Assembly: GCA_025449115.1 (NCBI GenBank)
Contig: JAHLKC010000001.1
Coordinates: 372,001 to 436,000, forward strand
Direction: 5' to 3'
Source: Chytridium lagenaria
Lineage: Eukaryota; Chytridiomycota; Chytridiomycetes; Chytridiales; Chytridiaceae
DNA: 64,000 nucleotides
Made by a program: the position numbers and the translations under genes. Below the pieces are notes generated by a model that saw nothing but the letters and a program-made list of their open reading frames with translations, searched no databases and was not told where the DNA came from. Each line of letters begins with the position of its first letter. Position 1 is the stretch's first letter. Below are positions 1-12,403 of this stretch, piece by piece.

Positions 1-246
1 ACGATGTTGGGGTTTCAGTTGCGGGGGACGTGGTGTGGGTGGAGGAGGGGTAATGTCGTCAGGATGAGTCATTGTACCGGTTGATCGCCCTTTTCCGTCC
101 ACCCTGGCTTCAAGTTCGCGAACACGGGACCGTGCTTCTGAAAGAAGCCACCCGAGTTGGCGGATATGGTCTCGTTGGTCGGGGTTTTGATTGTGCTGGC
201 CAAAGCCGGCTGGACCACAACCCTTAGAATATGAGCCGTTCGACAT
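1..246 (-). CDS. Partial hypothetical protein, coiled-coil N-terminal part
   Basis: An open frame reads from an ATG at 244-246 to the left edge without a stop (82 codons seen), so the 3' end lies outside the window. The N-terminus is Gly/Ser/Asn-rich. It is followed by a short heptad-like helix (DHIRQLGWLLSEARSRVREL) and then a Pro-rich stretch with PPPPTPRPP. The same frame stays open upstream of this ATG to a possible splice acceptor near 266, so this may be an internal exon of a longer gene rather than a first exon. I do not recognise the family. The helix and the proline tail look coding, but no function can be assigned. Confidence 0.4.
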   Translation of the reverse strand, partial: MSNGSYSKGCGPAGFGQHNQNPDQRDHIRQLGWLLSEARSRVRELEARVDGKGRSTGTMTHPDDITPPPPTPRPPQLKPQHR

Positions 247-301
247 ATCCGTATCATTCACATGAACTTTCGAGAATGAAAGAAAACCCTATCAAGAAGC
301 A

Positions 302-2029
302 TTAGGCATGCACGCGTTTATGAAAAACGTGAAAGCAAAAAGAGAACAGCGAATATCGAACCTCTCGTGCCAAGTTTTGATTTCTAGTGGCCTGATAATA
401 GCTCATTCTTTGCATTTCTTTCATAAGCCTTTCAGGAACATAATTTTTGCTCTTGCCTTCACAGGCACTTGGGTGATCCCATGCTCTCTTCTTCTCATGC
501 TGTTTCACGTCATCCCTCCGGCAGGCCCGAAGAAGCATAACGTCATTATACCCCATTTTGTTTCTTGATACGAAAGATCTGTGCTCTCTGGGAAAGTGAG
601 ATGTTCTGTGGCTACGTTTTGGTCTCGATGCGTATGAAGACTGTACGCGGAATGTATTTAGAGGGCGAAAGTCATGTTGAACCCGTGGGACCTTTCGCAT
701 GGACGGTTTGATGGTTTGCTGTCGTTCTCTCCGTGAATTTGGCTGGATGCAATGTTTTTTTGTGCGTTTGATGAAGTTGCGGTATGGTTGGGTTGTCCAG
801 TATCATGGGTGAGAATGGTTCGAAGACGTGTGTTTGCTCTTGGTCGTGAGAGTTGAAGGAGTGGCATATAAGCATGCATGCAGAGCATTACAGATGTTGT
901 CTTGGCACTGCGGGATGATAAGCATTGACGTTGAGCAGATGATGCAGGGTTTGCGGGTGATTGACGCGGAGATGATTTTTGGAAAAGCCTGACCCAATTG
1001 CCTAGCATCATATTCATGAGAAGATTCCGTTTGTATTTTGAGCGCCGGCTCCTCCTCAGAGTGAAATCCGGACTTTGTCATCCGATCCAGACCTTGACTT
1101 CTGTTCTTTAAGGAAAGCTTGGCCGACGTTCGGGAATGTCGATGTGTGTCTCTTTTCATATTGAAGGAAGCTCTTGAATTGCTGTCATGGGATGATCCTG
1201 TGACAGAGGATGGATGTCGCGAATGACGATCAAACGGGGCCGATGATGATGATGATGATGATGATGCTGTCATGCCTCTGTTTATTTATTTACGTCCCTT
1301 GTCAACGCAATCATTGTTGTACAAGAAAGCTTAACCATTTCTTTCTGGAACCTGAAGAACATGAAGAAGTATGAGCTGAGATGGATAGGTTTTTCTTGCA
1401 ATTGCAAACCGGTTGCAAACCTCTGAAAGAATGACGAACAAAGGAGCAGCAGCATGTTGCAGCAAAAGAAACTTTAATAAGAGGGTATGTACGGGCACCA
1501 GTAGAAGAAACCAAAATTGGAGACCCCTACAACATGCCATTTGAGAATGCCAACGGACTCCATAACAAATGAGCAAAAATGCCTTCAGATAACTAAAATA
1601 GTAGACGTTTGGGTGGGAAATATCCCTACAACGCATGAAAAAAGATGAAATAAAAATGTTGAAGAACTATGAAAGGTACATAGATGTACGAATGATGTGA
1701 AGCGCAAGCAAGTGAAGCAGAGGGACTGGTAGTCGACAGCAGTGAAGATGAGCAAAGACTCGGAAAACTCAGCGAAAACCATGCAATTCACACCAAAAAA
1801 CCGGAGCCTTTGCAAGACTTGACTTCTTCCCAGATTAGTGGTGAAGAGCAAGGTCGTGGCTGTTGACGGGGTGGAGCCTGGTACTAGAAAAAAAAAAAAG
1901 AAAAGTATTAGCGCCTACACCGTCAATGCAGCCATCACGTGACGGGCTGAAGTGGACAGGATAATCATAGGTAAAAAGACTCACAAGCTGCATAGTGCGG
2001 TCCCTGGTGATACGCTCGCTGGAAACCAT
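302..2029 (-). CDS. Possible multi-exon gene, Ser/Arg-rich, unrecognised
   Basis: Several open stretches on the minus strand can be joined by plausible introns. An ATG at 2027-2029 gives a 15-codon exon followed by a GTGAGT donor and a CTAG acceptor after a pyrimidine tract. Further acceptors of the type TTTCTTTCAG lie near 1430. A downstream stretch contains a run of Ser encoded by a (TCA)n microsatellite at about 1245-1266, then an Arg/Ser/His-rich region, then a basic stretch with YVPERLMKEMQRMSYY near 400-450. The frames do not all join cleanly, which suggests frame errors, wrong introns or noncoding sequence. No domain is recognised. This may be one gene, two genes or transcribed noncoding DNA. 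Confidence 0.25.
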
Positions 2030-2606
2030 CTTGACTAATGGAACACTGGCTACGGAGGCCGAAAGGGTGGGAAGGACGGGCGACTTCCTGCTCGGATGGG
2101 GATGATCCGAGAGTCGTAGCTGAGGCAGGGATAGTGTTGGCGTTGACGATGGAGATAGGAAGCAGACATGTTTGTGAGTAGAGAGTTGTGATGTGGAGTG
2201 AGAATGAAGGACGTCGAGGTTTGAATAAAACTAAAAGTAGAGTGTGGAGGAGGTGTTTTGAATAGAAAGCAAGGAGGATGGATAATGGGGCTAAAGGGAG
2301 TATCAGTAAAGAGGAGTCAGTTTTTGGCTGGTCGGAATGAACCGGAAAGGAGGCATGACCTCAATTTGGTTTTGTCTCATGGTCTGACCCTAAAATTGGA
2401 ATGTCGGATGGACCCGGAAGGGATGCGGGACGAGCACGTCACACTCAAATTCTCGATGTCCCTTTTTCTTCCCACATGCTTTTTCTATTTTATTTAAATA
2501 TTTTTTTAAAGTTTATTTCATTGACCTCAAAAAAAAAAAGGAATTAAAAATAAACATGTTGTAGTTATTGGATATTTTTTGTCACAAACAAAAGTACGAG
2601 CAATAT
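2030..2606. other. Intergenic region, no supported gene
   Basis: The left half is GA-rich. The right half, from about 2480 to 2600, is A/T-rich with A and T runs, as expected for a 3' flank of the fumarylacetoacetase gene. The one plus-strand open stretch at 2258-2497 has no recognisable protein character. Confidence 0.4.
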
Positions 2607-4722
2607 TTAAATCCTAGGAGCCGAAGTCCCAAAGCTAGCACGAAGCAAAGTGCCTTTGGACTCTCCAAAACCAACCCTTAGGCCAGAGGAGTTTCCTTGC
2701 AAATCCAGTCATCACAATAGTGTCGCCATCCTCAATAAAGGTACGCTTGAAGGACTTGCCAGAAGCCGCGTCAACAAGCTCAAGAGGTTCTTTACCATTC
2801 ACGCTAGCCTCAAGGAGAGAGCCCACGGAGGTTTTTTCCTGTTATTGATGTGAAATTAGAATTAGCAAATGCGAATACTCCGGCGAGTCCAAGTAGGCTT
2901 GACTTCAGATCAAAATTTTATGGGAACTGGCATGGAATATGAACATGAATTCTTACCTCTCCAGAAATGGTTCCACTAGCACAGAGATCACCAGCACGCG
3001 CGTTGCAGCCGTTCACAGTGTGGTGGGCAAGTTGCTGCTTAAAGCTCCAGTACATATTTTGAAGTTGGTTTTGCAAGTGGTGAGCTTGGCGTCACTACCT
3101 TCGGCTTGGAAAAAGGGAAAGTCGTGTTAATATAATTATTTACAAGAAAAGGACAGAACAGCTACATGACCGTGAGAAAGGGTTGAAAAAACTATAGAAA
3201 GAATGGACACCTACGGATCAAATGGTCTCGAGGTTAATGTCGTAAGCATCCGCTTTTGCTGGCAGTGTCTCTGAGATACTCAGCTGGAGTGGGGTCCTTA
3301 AAAAGAGATCTTAGATTACGTAAATAGTGATGAAAAGAAAAATATATGCTAGGTGTTTTGATTGCTCTTTACCTGGTGAGGCTGAGGGACCCTAAAAGGC
3401 TCAAGTGCGTCCATCGTCACAATCCAGGGAGAAATGGTGGTTCCGAAGTTCTTTCCAAGAAAGGGACCGAGAGGCTACATGGAATAAAAATAAACGTAGT
3501 ATATTCCCGAAAGATGGAAAGAAACCAAAAAGTATAAAATAGGAAGACAAAACCTACCACATACTCGAAGGCTTGGATATCACGAGCTACGAATGTAAAA
3601 GAAATCATGGTAAGCTTGAGAAAGATGAATGCAGATGAGGGGCCCCGTAAATATACACAATACGGAAAGAATCGAGAGGTTAGACGGAGATACACGCACC
3701 ACTCCAATCGTTCATGAGAACCATTCCGAAAATGTGCTCCTCAGCGTTAGAAATATCGATACGGTCACCAAGCTCATTACCAACACCGATGAAGAAAGCC
3801 TATAAACAAAAAAAACAAACAGAAACAAGCCTTAAGTTGAGGATAGAAAAATAGAGAAGTCTTCATACCACTTCGACTTCGTAGTCAAGCTTCTTCGAGG
3901 GAGAAAAGCTGACAGCCTTGGAGACGGGGTCTTGAATGAGGCCACAGGGGCGACGAAGCGGGGTCCCGGAAACGACAACAGACGACGCACGACCGTGGTA
4001 TCCAACAGGGGATGTGAACCTTCATAATTTGATCGAAACAAATCAAACCAGTTAGGGTCTTAAGCAGCAAATTAATAAAAACACAAACAAAAATGTACCA
4101 GTTAGGCATCAAAGCGTTCTCACGACCCCTGAACATAATACCAACGTTGGTAGCGTGTTCCTTGGATGCGTAGAAATCAGTGTAGTCACCAATAGCTGAG
4201 GGAAGATGGTTCTGAACAAGAGACTTTGCCAAGATTGCCTTTGCCTGTAGCTCCTTGCTATCCTTAACTTTGAGGGCTCGGACGCGGACAAAAGGCGCTG
4301 AAGGGTGGACTGGCTTCGCGCCAAGTAGGTCTACCAAGGGACATGAACGTGTTCAAAGTGGGCTGATGAGGTTGACCGAGTTAGAAAAGCAAAGAAAGAA
4401 TCAAAGAAGAAATAATGGCACAGGAAAGGATGGACATACCTGGGAAAACACTTGAACAGCCTTTTCCTTAAGAAGGGGCCCGTCAAAGAGGCCGGCGACG
4501 GCCAACTCCCTGATGTCAACGACATGGTCACCCACGATCGTTGCCGCTCGGTGCGATGGCTATCACGATGCAACCGCCATTTTAGTTAAAAAAATAATCA
4601 TGGAAGTTCAACCATATAGGACTGAAAGCAATTCACTCACGTCCGCAGATGTTGAGATGATACCAAACGGGATGTTCTCAATCGGAAAGTCCGAGTTTTT
4701 CGGGAACAGGGATAAATGACAT
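2607..4722 (-). CDS. Fumarylacetoacetase
   Basis: Hydrolyses fumarylacetoacetate to fumarate and acetoacetate, the last step of tyrosine and phenylalanine catabolism, in the cytosol. Exons read in order on the minus strand: a start MSFIPVPE with [12 protein letters not shown], then [18 protein letters not shown], then [20 protein letters not shown], then the conserved [15 protein letters not shown] block. These are followed by [27 protein letters not shown] and [22 protein letters not shown]. The C-terminus is [16 protein letters not shown] followed by [13 protein letters not shown]. This covers both the N-terminal beta domain and the catalytic FAH domain. Two one-base frame breaks are visible: a five-A run near 4696, just after the start, and GCAAGGAAA near 2695. 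Sequence on both sides is conserved, so they look like consensus errors. At least six introns. Shares a roughly 1-kb divergent spacer with the next gene. Confidence 0.93.
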
Positions 4723-5761
4723 GATGCTTGATTTTAAAATTGTATGAATTGAGGGAGCAGTATTGTAGTCGGTACAATGATCCTCGTACGATAAGGTGAT
4801 AGGCAACTATATACGGCAAATATGAGTGAGAAAAGAAGTATCACTTTCGAATGCATTTCCGATTACGAGCGTGAGCGGGGACACCTTGAGAGGAGAATGC
4901 CAGACATACCTCTGAAAGTTGGATGATGACCTTGCAGGCAACGGCGGCTCGAGAAGAAACGGGGACGGATGGTGAAGAAAAAATCTAAGCTTCCTCGTTG
5001 TTCACGGAAGGTTGTAAGTAGTGTGACAATCAACATCCCCCTAACCCAACCTTAGCGGAAATGATGGCCATCAATTATGGCTCCTTTTTGTGTTTCCGGC
5101 AGCTGATTTAATATTGCGTCGTCTGTCTGTGTAAGGCCCCTTTTCACTTGGCATCTCTGAGTATAAAAGTCGGATGAAAGGAACGATGAGATATTAGTTT
5201 TCCAAGAAGCTTACCCGTTGGTAGCTCCTACGATCATGCTTGATTATTAAACTCATGCTATATACTTTTCAGTTCATTATGTTCTTGTTGCAAAGAAAGC
5301 ATGCGTCACGCTACAAGCACAGAGGCGGCGCATATCTTACATAATGTTTTATTTATGATGATGATGAGTTCAACACAGATGTCAAAACTGCGTTAAATAT
5401 GGTTAAAGTATAGTTTCACTGAAAAAACTCTGCTGGCGTGTCATTGGATTCTTTGAGGAGAAAGTTTCTCCATTTGACTTAGTGTATACCGTCGTGTTTC
5501 TTCTTAATGACTTTCCGCGAATATAGGTAGCGTTGTCGAGTTTTAAATGGTCTGCTCATTCCCGCTGCTTCTCCTGTGATTTCTTTTTTTTATAAATCAC
5601 AGATGGACAATGGAAAGATAAGAGGTTGTGAGGGATTTACACTCGCATGGTAGTTTTCTTAATACTGTCGAGGTAAAGACTACACCAGCCTAGCTCTACT
5701 CTCCGGCCGTCGCTGGGGACAGCATCAACACACGATCACACGTTATCAGCCTGAGTTGACA
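4723..5761. promoter_or_regulatory. Divergent intergenic region
   Basis: About 1 kb between the start of the fumarylacetoacetase gene (minus) and the start of the next gene (plus), so it must hold both promoters. It is moderately A/T-rich. I see no long open frame and no RNA gene in it, and no single core-promoter motif that I would assign with confidence. Confidence 0.35.
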
Positions 5762-8700
5762 ATGACACGAGGCAATGACGTTACCTCTGAAGCAGCATCT
5801 TCGGATTTGGAGATCGCCCAAGCGCTCGTGAAAAGCAGTATATCTCAACACTTTTGCTCCCTGGAGAAGCAGATGACATCGGAAGCCGTGGCTTTGAACG
5901 TCCAGAATTGGTAACCTTCAAAGGGCTGCGGAGGCGTCAGTATCACTACGGAGAAGAACACAACGGACAGGAAGAAGGGTCGTATTCAGACGAAGGAACG
6001 AGCAGGCTGCCTTTGAGATCACAAAGGCCACTTTGGACAGCAGCATAAAAACCGGGATCTGTGGGGACGAAAGTGGTCAAACATCACCTGCCATCACTTT
6101 AGAAAGGACACGTCGTCTAGGAGAGGATATGAGGGACAATAGTTGCAAGGTGGTAAAAGCTAGAGTCGCATCGACAACGTCGTCAGCATCTTCAGGTATA
6201 CACCCCTTTCCTCTGCGTCGACGTTGAACACCTTTTCGAATTCGTGCAATAACTGATATTTTTAAACTCACTGTTTTCAGAATATTCTGCTTCGCCTCTT
6301 CAAACGATTACAGCACTACAAGATGACTTAGGCTTCACAAGAGAATATGAGTCACCAACAAAACATTTCGCCTCGACTGCTTCGTCAGATTCTGCAGGTA
6401 AACCATTTCCTCTATTTTGCCTTTGTATCGTATACATGTATTAAGTTTACTTTGTTTGTAGAAACCGGGTCCACATTGCAAGACGACTCTTCCAGCGAAA
6501 ACGATTCTTCGATGGAAGTTGATTCGCTATCGTCACTCAAATCACAAAGTGCTCAGCCAGACTTGAGTTTTTCGCCAAGCTCCGAAACTCCAGCATCACC
6601 ACAAAGTTGGGCAGAATCTGATGAAATTCCCGAAACACACTCACCCGTCAGTAATTCAACACAGTCCGCACCTTCGTTCACATCAACCCTTTTTGACTTT
6701 GCCGTCCGTCTCTCCTTCAGCACCGTTAAGGCCGTGACTCCATCTCCAATTCAAAACTTGGTCCGGTCAACTGCTAGCATCCTCTCCTCCTCCCTTCGTA
6801 AAGTTCAAAGCCGTCTTGAATCTCCCGTAACAACACTTCTTCCAGAAATACAACCTCCCCCTAATGATGAATTGCCTAGCGAGGAGGATGAGGGACAAAA
6901 GGGAGTTTATTTACTTTGCTACAATCAAGTATACACTCCAACAACCTCTCCTACGGTTTCGTCAGAGCATCTTCATATAGCATCCGCAGCAGAGGATGCA
7001 GACGTGAATATGCCAGATGATTCGGAGGAGTCTCCTGTCACTTATCAGAGGCAGAGGGATAGATGTGCTTCCATGTGGTGAACCTTCAGCAGCAGTCTTC
7101 GTCACTTTAACGCCCATAGTGTGGCACAACTCTTGGGCTATCTTCGAGCCCATTTTATTTTTACCTCTTTTTACCCCCTTTTTACCCCAAAACCACCCTG
7201 TATTTATGGATTAACTTCGTGAGAGTGGCAATATATTAGTTTAAAACATGGCCTACCTTTCTGGTCTCATGTGAAGAGAACTTCGTCCAATGGGGAGGTT
7301 GAGGTCCAGAGTCGGCAGTCTTTGCGCTTGGATTTTCAAAAACGCGTTGATCTTTTCAGTGACATGCGCCAGACGTTCCCGCCAATCACTCTGCAAAAGA
7401 ACCCTTTGACCTATTACCCTCATCACTCGTATCAATCGAGTCAACACTCTCTGCGATATTGTCACAATGTACGGCTGTAGCAACGCCACAGCTTCGGCTG
7501 CAAGAGGCGGGCCGTCCTCCTCAAAACAAAACAACTTCAGAGAGCAACAACAAACCCCCCTGCCCCCGCTATGCAGTAACTCAGATCAACAACTAAACTC
7601 AAGAAAGCCCTCCAACATCGAGCAAGGGTCTTCTGTGTCGATCATGAAGATGGACTCGGCAGTGTCCCTTTCGGATCGCAAGCTCACCATGACAGTGAAG
7701 GAATGGCACGATCTTTGCGAGAGTTCTATCGCAGAGCACGTTGAAAAACTACGTGTACAATTCACTAGCCAGTGCAGGAAGATCGCTGACAGGATTGAGC
7801 AACTTGAGAAGTCGACCATATCGTCACGGCGAAGTCGTCGCGCTAAAAAAAGCAGCAAGGCTGAGATCTCAAAGGCTCAGGCCGTCAAGCCTCAACTCGA
7901 TGAGATCAAAAAGGATTGGGATGCGACTCAGAGCATCCTAAATCCGAACAGAAAGATTCAAATTCCCCTTACTACAACAACCGACAGCACACACTCTACT
8001 CAGCAACTCCTTGATGGAAACTCCACATCAATCACCCGTGAATTTGAGCTACACGAACAGCATAAGACTGTGATGAAAGCCGTCATGGCGAACTCTTGGA
8101 AAGCTTACTTTTGCCCTGAGGAGACTAAGGGTCTTCAAAAGATTAAAAAGTCGGTACGGTGGCCTGAGAAAGTTATCTCAGATATTTACACATGGGTCGA
8201 GGGTGAGGATGAACCGGAAGAGGAGGATGAAATGTTAAGTGGTAAGTTATTTTTCTGCCAAGATACGTGATAACTGACATCTCACTATCGCAGAGGACGA
8301 CTTGCGCACAACAACATCACCATCAGAATGTGTCAACTTATCCATCTCTGAAATTACTGCAGCAACTCAAACCGCAAGACTCCACGCTCCCTACACCACG
8401 CTCGCTGATGATGAAGACCCTGAAGAATGTTATCTCGCTGATGACGAGACTTCAACCCGCTTCCTCACCTCATCCAACATCACCATTCTCTCCGTTTCAT
8501 CCGACCCCAACTCCTTCAGAGCACGCTTCACCCCTAAAAACATATCTCCACCCGTGATCTCCTGCACAGCGCATGGGAGCATGAGAGGAGAAACATGAAT
8601 AGCGCGTGGTACAGCAACAACTTTCAATACCTGTTAGCACCACCCGAGGAACCATTTGACGGAACATTGCTGGGGCTCGTCAAGTCTGTGGCACCAAAAA

Positions 8701-8930
8701 CTGTGACGGCTTACGCTACGGCAACAGTCGATAAAGTCTCTGCTGCTGTCAAGGTTGTCAAGGACGTAAGGGAAGGAGGTGTTTCTGGGATCGTTGACAA
8801 AGCACTAAAATGGGCATGGGGCCGTGGTGCTTTGGAGAACGAAGTGGAGAGGACTGGCTTGAAAGGGGTTTCTACTCCTATTGTTAAACAGTTTGTTAAT
8901 GTTGTTCGAGATGGGCAAGGACCTCAGTGA
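5762..8930 (+). CDS. Unrecognised Ser/Thr/Glu-rich protein, one or two genes
   Basis: Starts with MTRGNDVTSEAASSDLEIAQ at 5762. Three exons join cleanly across GT-AG introns ending near 6278 and 6463, both phase 1, giving a long acidic Ser-rich stretch to a stop at 7081. Beyond it, coding-like sequence continues at about 7400-7590 (EPFDLLPSSLVSIESTLSAI). It runs on at 7590-8250 with a helical, coiled-coil-like segment (EWHDLCESSIAEHVEKLRVQ), through an intron at about 8233-8292, to a C-terminus ending at 8930. Related-looking phrases occur in both halves, so a single gene is likely, but the 7081-7400 junction is unresolved. Frame breaks are apparent near 5912, 7592 and 8588. No known domain was recognised; it is probably lineage-specific. 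Confidence 0.5.
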
Positions 8931-9405
8931 CTGGGATGTGAAGTGAAACACGATGGTCTTCCACAGGGCTTTCTTTATCCGAACATCCTCCTTATTTATT
9001 TGTTTCGTTGTTCTGCCCTCACACTCAACTCCTACCACCAGTATAACGGAACCAATCATCTTATCTTTACGAAACTCTCGTTACTCAATTTAACTTCTCA
9101 CATCTTTGTTACGGCCTCTTTTTTCATCGCCAGAACCCCGTTGTCTCATCTAGCCATCGCTAGCATCACGTCTATGTCTTCGCGTTTACAACCCCCAACT
9201 ACTTTCAGCGTTTCTCGATGATATTTTTTCTTCGAGTTCATCATCCCCTTATGAATAACCCTCCATAAATCTCCTTCTGGAAAGGAATGAATGTTTTACA
9301 ATAAATAATAAAAGAAAACAAAAAGAGCTTATTGACTCGCCTTGTCAGATTCCTTTTTTTTTTTTTTTTTTGTTTCTTTTCTTGTCTTCACAAGAGCACG
9401 TCAAC
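8931..9405. other. Intergenic region with T tract
   Basis: Separates two plus-strand genes. Contains A/T-rich sequence typical of a 3' flank near 9290-9320 and an uninterrupted T run of about 19 bases at 9353-9371, a short distance before the next start codon. No open frame with protein character. Confidence 0.4.
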
Positions 9406-11188
9406 ATGGGCTATCATGTACTGATCCTCGGAGACGGTGAGAGCACTGCTTCTATATTACAGTTTTTCTTCTCGTCGTGCATGACTATGCCTTTAATTTC
9501 AATGCATGCAAACGGCGCTGAATGATGTTCTTATTTTTATATAAATTAGGCAACTTCTCCTTCTCACTGGCTCTCGCTCGGCTCCTGTGGCCAGATCCGT
9601 CCAAACCCCAACCCATACCCACCCTATCCACAACTCCCTTAGTGCAGACTCAACTTATCTCCAAAGAATCCGTCGCAAGAGAATATCTTGGTCTTCCTGC
9701 AGGCTTCAACACCTCCGAAATCACCATCCTCACCACATCATTTGACACCCGTGATCAGCTTCTCGGAAAGTACCCCGAGTCAAGAGACATCATTGCTGGC
9801 CTTGAAAAGTTCTCAAAGAATGTATTTGTAATGCATGGGATAAATGCTTGGGAGTTGGCGTCTCAATTCAAGCCTTGTGGATCGGATAGACCTAACTGGA
9901 AGAATGGGCAGAGAGAAGATGGAACTGTGGGGTTTGATGCTATTGTTTGGAATCACCCGCATTTGGGGACAGAGGATTTCAGACTTCACCGTTTCCTGAT
10001 GGCGCATTTTTTTAAGAGTGTGTCGGACGTTCTTCGCAAGCCCTCGGATATCGATGGAGAAGGCCCTGCAGAAATGTCATCTAGAACCGGGGGTTGCGTT
10101 GTGGTTAGTTTGGTGAGAGGACAAGAGACGAGGTGGAATCTGGTTCAGGAAGCCATCCGCTCAGATCTTGGCTTGACGTCTGAATCTCCCTTTTTGTTTG
10201 AGGAAGGTGACTGGGAGGGTTATGTTGTTAAACGAAACAAGCACGGTAAAAGTTTCAAGAACGAGAACACCCGTAAACAGTACGGGACTACAGATATGAG
10301 AAGCCATGGGTTTAGGTTCAGGTTTGGCTTATCCCCGACTGCAGTCATCCTTGAGCCTGAGACTGCTCAAGGAAAGATTACTGAAATTCTTGCCACCACA
10401 CGCATTACAACTACCGATTCTCCCACCCCATCTACAGTATCCACCACCTCTTCGTCAATAAATACTCTTCCATCGCCGCCCTTACACCCCTGTCGCAGCC
10501 GGTGCGCGGAAATCCGGCACAGGTATTTCGTCGAAAGATCTTAAACGAGGACCCATCCCTGCGGATATGAAATGCCCCCACTGTGGCCGTCAACTCACAT
10601 CTCCCCGTGCATACCGTCACACGTTCACCAAATTCACGTCCTTAAAGAATGCGGTGATGACTGGCAGCCCGATCGACCTGCAACGTTACCATGCGGAGTA
10701 GAAGGATGCAGCAAGATCTTTAAGGCTGAAGACGCGAGATGGCAGCATAGGGTGAACAAACATTCTATCGTGGCTGCTGGGGAGCTTCCTGCTGTTGGAG
10801 GTGTTGAGACTGGTGAGGTTGGAGTGGATGATGAGGGAGATGAATATGATTACGTGCCGTGTGATGTGTGTGGACAGGCTGTGGCAAAGAAAAGTTGGGG
10901 GATGATGATTCATTTGGGAGACTTTGAAACCGGCTGTGGGGGCTGGATATGGGTGTCCGCTTTTGCCCGAGTACGTTTATTGAAAGGAGGGCGTTGTACC
11001 AGCACTTTAAGTTTTGTCGATTGAAGAAGAAGCAGGAGACGGCACAGGGCGCACCTGTTGAGGGTTGCTTCATCGATTTTATAAACCCGTGTCAACGAAT
11101 ATTTTGTGGTCTTGTAGTAATAATTGAATATACGTCTAACATGGCGTGCGAAATAAGGTTTCGCTACTTTCTCGGAAGAGTTTTGTGA
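9406..11188 (+). CDS. BMT5-like rRNA methyltransferase domain with C-terminal zinc fingers
   Basis: Exon 1 encodes MGYHVLILGDG and splices (phase 1, intron about 9437-9549) into NFSFSLALARLL, rebuilding the SAM-binding loop GDGNFSFSLALA of the BMT5-like (DUF2431) family. Other family marks follow: TSFDTRDQLLGKYPE, VMHGINAWEL, and FDAIVWNHPHLG with LHRFLMAHFFKSV. In yeast, BMT5 makes m3U in 25S rRNA, so rRNA uridine methylation in the nucleolus is the likely role. After a Ser/Thr/Pro linker comes a zinc-finger region: MKCPHCGRQL with a His pair, then PCGVEGCSKIFKAEDARWQH, then VPCDVCGQAVAKKSWGMMIH, then a Cys/His tail near 10960-11020. Frame breaks at about 10480, 10615 and 10946 must be bridged to join these. 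The exact C-terminus is uncertain. Confidence 0.75.
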
Positions 11189-11249
11189 ATTTGTTCCGGA
11201 AAGCATTTGGAATTTGTCATCCTTGATTCCCTTTAACCAATACCTCAAC

Positions 11250-12403
11250 ATGACCGTCTTCGAAAACCTCACCACCGTCACCTTGAGCAATGGAAAGATT
11301 GTGCCTAGCTTGGCTTATGGTACTGGAACCAAGTGGTATGTCGGTGTGAAGGGCAACGAAAGATCCATTGAGGAAGTCAACCCTGATCTTGTGAAGGCTG
11401 TTGTTGATGCCTTGAGGTCCGGGTTCAGGCACATTGACATTGCTGAGGTAAGTGATCTCGATGAAGTCGCGTGCTGCTGTTTTATGAGAGCCCCACGTCG
11501 TTGTTAAAAGTTTTTTGCAACCTATTGCCTATCTGTTGTGGGCACAGTGCGTTTCTTTGTTTATCATATCACTAAAGTAAAGCAATGCATTTCTTTTAGA
11601 TGTACGGTAACGAACTCGAAGTTGGCGTTGCTCTCTCCCAGTTCTTTAAGGAATCCGGGTTAAAGCGTTCCGACGTCTTCATCACCACGAAAGTTTACGC
11701 GAACATTGAAAACATTCCCAAGGCAATTGACGACTCGCTTGCACGCCTCGGCCCAGCCATTGACGGATACGTCGACCTTTACCTCATTCATTCGCCATTT
11801 TGGGACAAGAGCAAGGTATCGTTTGTCGATGCTTGGAAAAAAATGGAGGATGTTGCAGATTCCGGAAAGGCCAAGTCCATTGGTGTTTCGAACTACAGAA
11901 TCCAAGACTTTGAGGAAATCTTCAAGTTTGCTAGGATCAAGCCGGTATGCAACCAGGTGAGATTATTGATAATATGTCTTAAAATATCTTTGACGTTTAA
12001 TAATCATCCTTCACATTTAGATTGAATACAACCCGTACCTTCAAGACATTCCTCTCAAATCTTTTTCTGACGCGAACGGTATCACCACTGCCGCATATGC
12101 TCCCCTTGGTCCTCTCACCCACTATGCTCAGGAGGGTACCGTCCAGACCATTCTTGACCGCCTCAACGCTGCCCGCCGTGAGCGCAACGCCCCAGAAATC
12201 AGCCACACTCAATGGCTTCTCCTTTGGACCCTCGGGCAGAAGGGTATTGCCGTAACCACCACTGCCAGGAAAGAACGCATGGAGGAGATTATCTCTATCC
12301 AGCGCAGAACGGTGGAAGCCACCTCAGAGGAGATTGCTGAGATTACCAAGGCGACTGAGGGTTTGGCGTTGAGAAGTTTTGGGCAAAGGAGTTTTCTAAA
12401 TAG
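11250..12403 (+). CDS. Aldo-keto reductase
   Basis: NAD(P)H-dependent reductase of carbonyl compounds, cytosolic. Starts MTVFENLTTVTLSNG. Three exons join at phase-0 introns: about 11449-11600, after DIAE and before MYGNE, and about 11956-12020, before IEYNPYLQD. The catalytic tetrad of the family is visible: Asp and Tyr in DIAEMYGNE, Lys in ITTKVY and His in LIHSPF. Further marks are SIGVSNYRIQDFEEI, NQIEYNPYLQ and the late cofactor-binding stretch around GIAVTTTARKERMEEI. A frame break near 12371 (GCGTTGAG) is needed to reach the family-like end EKFWAKEFSK and the stop at 12401. Without it the frame runs on to 12488. Substrate cannot be told; the overall type is like yeast GCY1/YPR1. Confidence 0.9.

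Noticed and set aside
7253..7534. Minus-strand open frame of 93 codons
   Set aside because: It overlaps coding-like plus-strand sequence of the 5.8-8.9 kb gene and has no recognisable domain.
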